Assembly: GCA_024637155.1 (NCBI GenBank)
Contig: JAGXFR010000047.1
Span: 1-55,312 of the forward strand
Direction of reading: 5' to 3'
DNA length: 55,312 bases
From: Burkholderiaceae bacterium
Lineage (GTDB): Bacteria; Pseudomonadota; Gammaproteobacteria; Burkholderiales; Burkholderiaceae_E
Shown here piece after piece: positions 54,130 through 55,312 of the stretch (within the stretch, counting starts at the first letter, position 1; each line of letters starts with the position of its first letter). Both the position numbers and the translations under genes were made by a program. The notes beneath the pieces are model-generated. The model was not told where the DNA came from. It made no database searches and saw only the letters and a program-made list of their open reading frames with translations.

Positions 54130-54744
54130 ATGGAACCGATTCCGACGAAACCCTACCTCATCCGCGCGATCCACGAGTGGTGCGTGGACAATGGGCTGAC
54201 GCCCTACGTCGCGGTTTCGGTGGACGAGCGCGCGGTGGTGCCCGCCGAGCACGTGCGCAATGGCGAGATCGTGCTCAACGTGTCTGGGGCGGCAACCAGC
54301 CGGCTGCTGCTCGGGAACGAGTGGATCGAGTTCCAGGCGCGCTTTGGCGGTGCGGTGCGCGACCTGTCGATTCCGGTGGACCGGGTCACGGCGATCTATG
54401 CGCGCGAGAACGGTCAGGGCATGGCCTTTGAGGTCGCGAGCACGGCCGCCCTGGGTCCGGCAGCGAACGCCGGGGACGCGCAGCCGTCGCCGGACGCGGC
54501 GCGGGAGCGGGGTCCGGCCACCGGGCCGCGGCTGGTCGACTCGGGTGAGGGCGCTTCTTCGGACTCGGCACCGCCAACCGGGACGCGTCGAACCGGGGGC
54601 AAGGGTGTGCGCGGCCCCGGACCCGCAGCGGCCTTGCCGCGAACGCAGAAGCCCAAGGATGACGGGCCGCCGACCGATTCCGACGATGATCCGCCGCAGC
54701 CTCCGCGCGGGCGCGGCAAGCCGAAACTCACGAGAATCAAGTAG
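54130..54744 (+). CDS. sspB: ClpXP adaptor SspB
   Basis: A 204-residue adaptor that delivers ssrA-tagged proteins to ClpXP. The folded domain (residues about 1-105) contains YLIRAIHEWCVDNGLTPYV, LNVSGAATSRLLLGNEWIEFQARFGG-type strands and VTAIYARENGQGM. A disordered tail of about 95 residues rich in Pro, Asp, Gly and Ser leads to the C-terminal GRGKPKLTRIK, matching the ClpX-binding (XB) tail. The last base of its TAG is the first base of tRNA-Thr. Confidence 0.94.
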   Translation: MEPIPTKPYLIRAIHEWCVDNGLTPYVAVSVDERAVVPAEHVRNGEIVLNVSGAATSRLLLGNEWIEFQARFGGAVRDLSIPVDRVTAIYARENGQGMAFEVASTAALGPAANAGDAQPSPDAARERGPATGPRLVDSGEGASSDSAPPTGTRRTGGKGVRGPGPAAALPRTQKPKDDGPPTDSDDDPPQPPRGRGKPKLTRIK

Positions 54745-54819
54745 CCGGCTTAGCTCAGTTGGTAGAGCAACCGCCTTGTAAGCGGTAGGTCGCCCGTTCG
54801 AGTCGGGCAGTCGGCACCA
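54744..54819 (+). tRNA. tRNA-Thr (TGT)
   Basis: Acceptor GCCGGCT pairs with AGTCGGC (one G-U pair), the anticodon loop CTTGTAA gives anticodon TGT, the T-arm has CGTTCGAGTCGGG, and the CCA is encoded (54817-54819). Its first base is shared with the sspB stop codon, so it lies on the sspAB transcript and must be released by RNase processing unless a promoter lies inside sspB. Confidence 0.97.
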
Positions 54820-55057
54820 ACATCAAGCCCTGCAATCTCGCCCCGATACACTGCGGGGGTTCTGAGAAATAATCCATTATAACAAGCACTTACGGGGCGC
54901 GGCGCCGCCTTTTCTGTGCCGGCACCCAGCTGGCGCCGAAGAAGATCGGTGCCGGCTTGCAATCGTATTTCGTGCGGGTGGAGTTCAAACGGGCCTGCAG
55001 CAAGCATATGCGCTGATCGACATTGCTTGATCCGAGCGTGCTTCGCTGGCCGCTCAT
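54820..55057. other. Non-coding or degenerate junction after tRNA-Thr
   Basis: No gene, tRNA repeat, integrase or transposase fragment is recognisable here. A short open reading (about 54906-55018, including LAPKKIGAGLQSYFVRVEF) has no start or known family. The stretch is more AT-rich around 54867-54890 (TATAAT on the minus strand at 54875-54880), unlike the flanks. It separates tRNA-Thr from truncated aldolase debris, so it may be the scar of an insertion or deletion. Confidence 0.4.
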
Positions 55058-55207
55058 TCAGACACAAGCACCGGCGGGGTTGGGGGATCGGAGCTTTTGG
55101 CCTCTGCGTCCCGCTGTGAGTCCACAATTGAAGATCGAGCGCCGGAGGCGAACGATCTCCTCGCGCCAGCGATGCTCGTCGCGGCCGACCCAGGCCATCG
55201 GCATCAT
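55058..55207 (-). pseudogene. Truncated class II aldolase (OtnC-like) N-terminus
   Basis: A 49-codon frame begins with ATG at 55207, overlapping the kinase stop (ATGA). Residues about 11-33 (EHRWREEIVRLRRSIFNCGL) match the first helix of class II aldolase/adducin-type OtnC proteins, which continue for about 180 more residues with a Gly-Asn-Leu-Ser strand and zinc-binding His. Here similarity stops at about 55108 and the frame soon terminates. The fold cannot form; this is a 3'-deleted remnant. Confidence 0.65.
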
Positions 55208-55312
55208 GCGAGACGTTCCCAGGCCTTCAGGAAGAAATCGGGGGTGCCGAAATTGCCCGATTTTAGGGCCAACGCCAGTGGCGGCGCATTCGGATCGGCA
55301 CCCAGCACCACC
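55204..55312 (-). CDS. C-terminal end of four-carbon acid sugar kinase (OtnK/DUF1537 family), partial
   Basis: Only the last 35 residues are in the window. VVLGADPNAPPLALALKSGN followed by FGTPDFFLKAWERLA is the C-terminal nucleotide-binding end of DUF1537 kinases (3-oxo-tetronate 4-kinase type). Such kinases are followed by an OtnC aldolase, which decarboxylates the product; that partner is truncated here. Whether the kinase is intact upstream is outside the view. Confidence 0.75.
   Translation of the reverse strand, partial: VVLGADPNAPPLALALKSGNFGTPDFFLKAWERLA

Noticed and set aside
54750..55127. Minus-strand frame across tRNA-Thr ending in CPTRTGDLPLTRRLLYQLS
   Set aside because: This is the well-known spurious translation of a tRNA gene in reverse, not a protein.
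54820..55312. Integrase, att repeat or IS element next to tRNA-Thr
   Set aside because: No recombinase motif, no second copy of the tRNA 3' end and no terminal repeats within the window.

Overview
The window is about 55 kb of high-GC chromosome from a betaproteobacterium. The evidence is gene order: lolB-ispE-tRNA-Gln-prs-rplY-pth, kdsD-kdsC-lptCAB-rpoN-hpf-ptsN-hprK-rapZ, mlaFEDACB-yadGH-bolA-murA-his operon-hinT-tatABC-petABC-sspAB, and HprK together with PtsN. This arrangement is characteristic of Burkholderiales and Rhodocyclales. I cannot name the genus. Coding density is very high and many genes overlap by 1-4 bases; no stretch over 300 bases lacks a gene.

Layout. (1) 1-8 kb is mixed accessory metabolism, mostly on the plus strand: a truncated exported protein, a flavin monooxygenase-like protein, a double-CDGSH iron-sulfur protein, a GFA-type zinc protein, an FMN-binding protein, an MFS transporter, a beta-hydroxyacid dehydrogenase-like protein, a broken LysE exporter, a VOC protein and a TPR-methyltransferase. 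(2) 7.8-11.8 kb on the minus strand is an acyl-phosphate cluster: MaoC-phosphotransacetylase fusion, acetate kinase and a KAS III-like enzyme. (3) 11.9-17.9 kb (minus): pth, rplY, prs, tRNA-Gln, ispE, lolB and a TPR lipoprotein. (4) 17.9-22 kb (plus): mutM, a dynamin-like GTPase and mutY. (5) 21.9-30.1 kb (minus): rapZ, hprK, ptsN, hpf, rpoN, lptB, lptA, lptC, kdsC, kdsD, joining LPS synthesis and transport with the sigma-54/nitrogen-PTS module. (6) 30.1-39.4 kb (plus): Kef-type antiporter, complete Mla phospholipid transport operon, YadGH-type ABC exporter, BolA and MurA. (7) 39.5-46.2 kb: the histidine operon hisG-(hisD-hisC fusion)-hisB-hisH-hisA-hisF-hisI-hisE. (8) 46.3-54.8 kb: HinT, TatABC, a DegS-like protease (minus), a Nif3 protein, the cytochrome bc1 operon petABC, SspA/SspB and tRNA-Thr. 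(9) 54.8-55.3 kb: a degenerate junction after tRNA-Thr with a truncated class II aldolase and the end of a four-carbon acid sugar kinase.

How it works together: most of the window builds and maintains the envelope (Kdo, Lpt, Lol, Mla, MurA, Tat, DegS) or is housekeeping. The most notable departures from the textbook are the single-frame HisD-HisC fusion, an Asp-to-Asn change in the MaoC active-site motif of the Pta fusion, a dynamin-like GTPase coupled to the MutM/MutY oxidised-guanine repair pair, an internally deleted LysE gene, a very strong tandem hairpin between rplY and pth, and the gene debris beside tRNA-Thr. I found no CRISPR array, insertion sequence, integrase or prophage.
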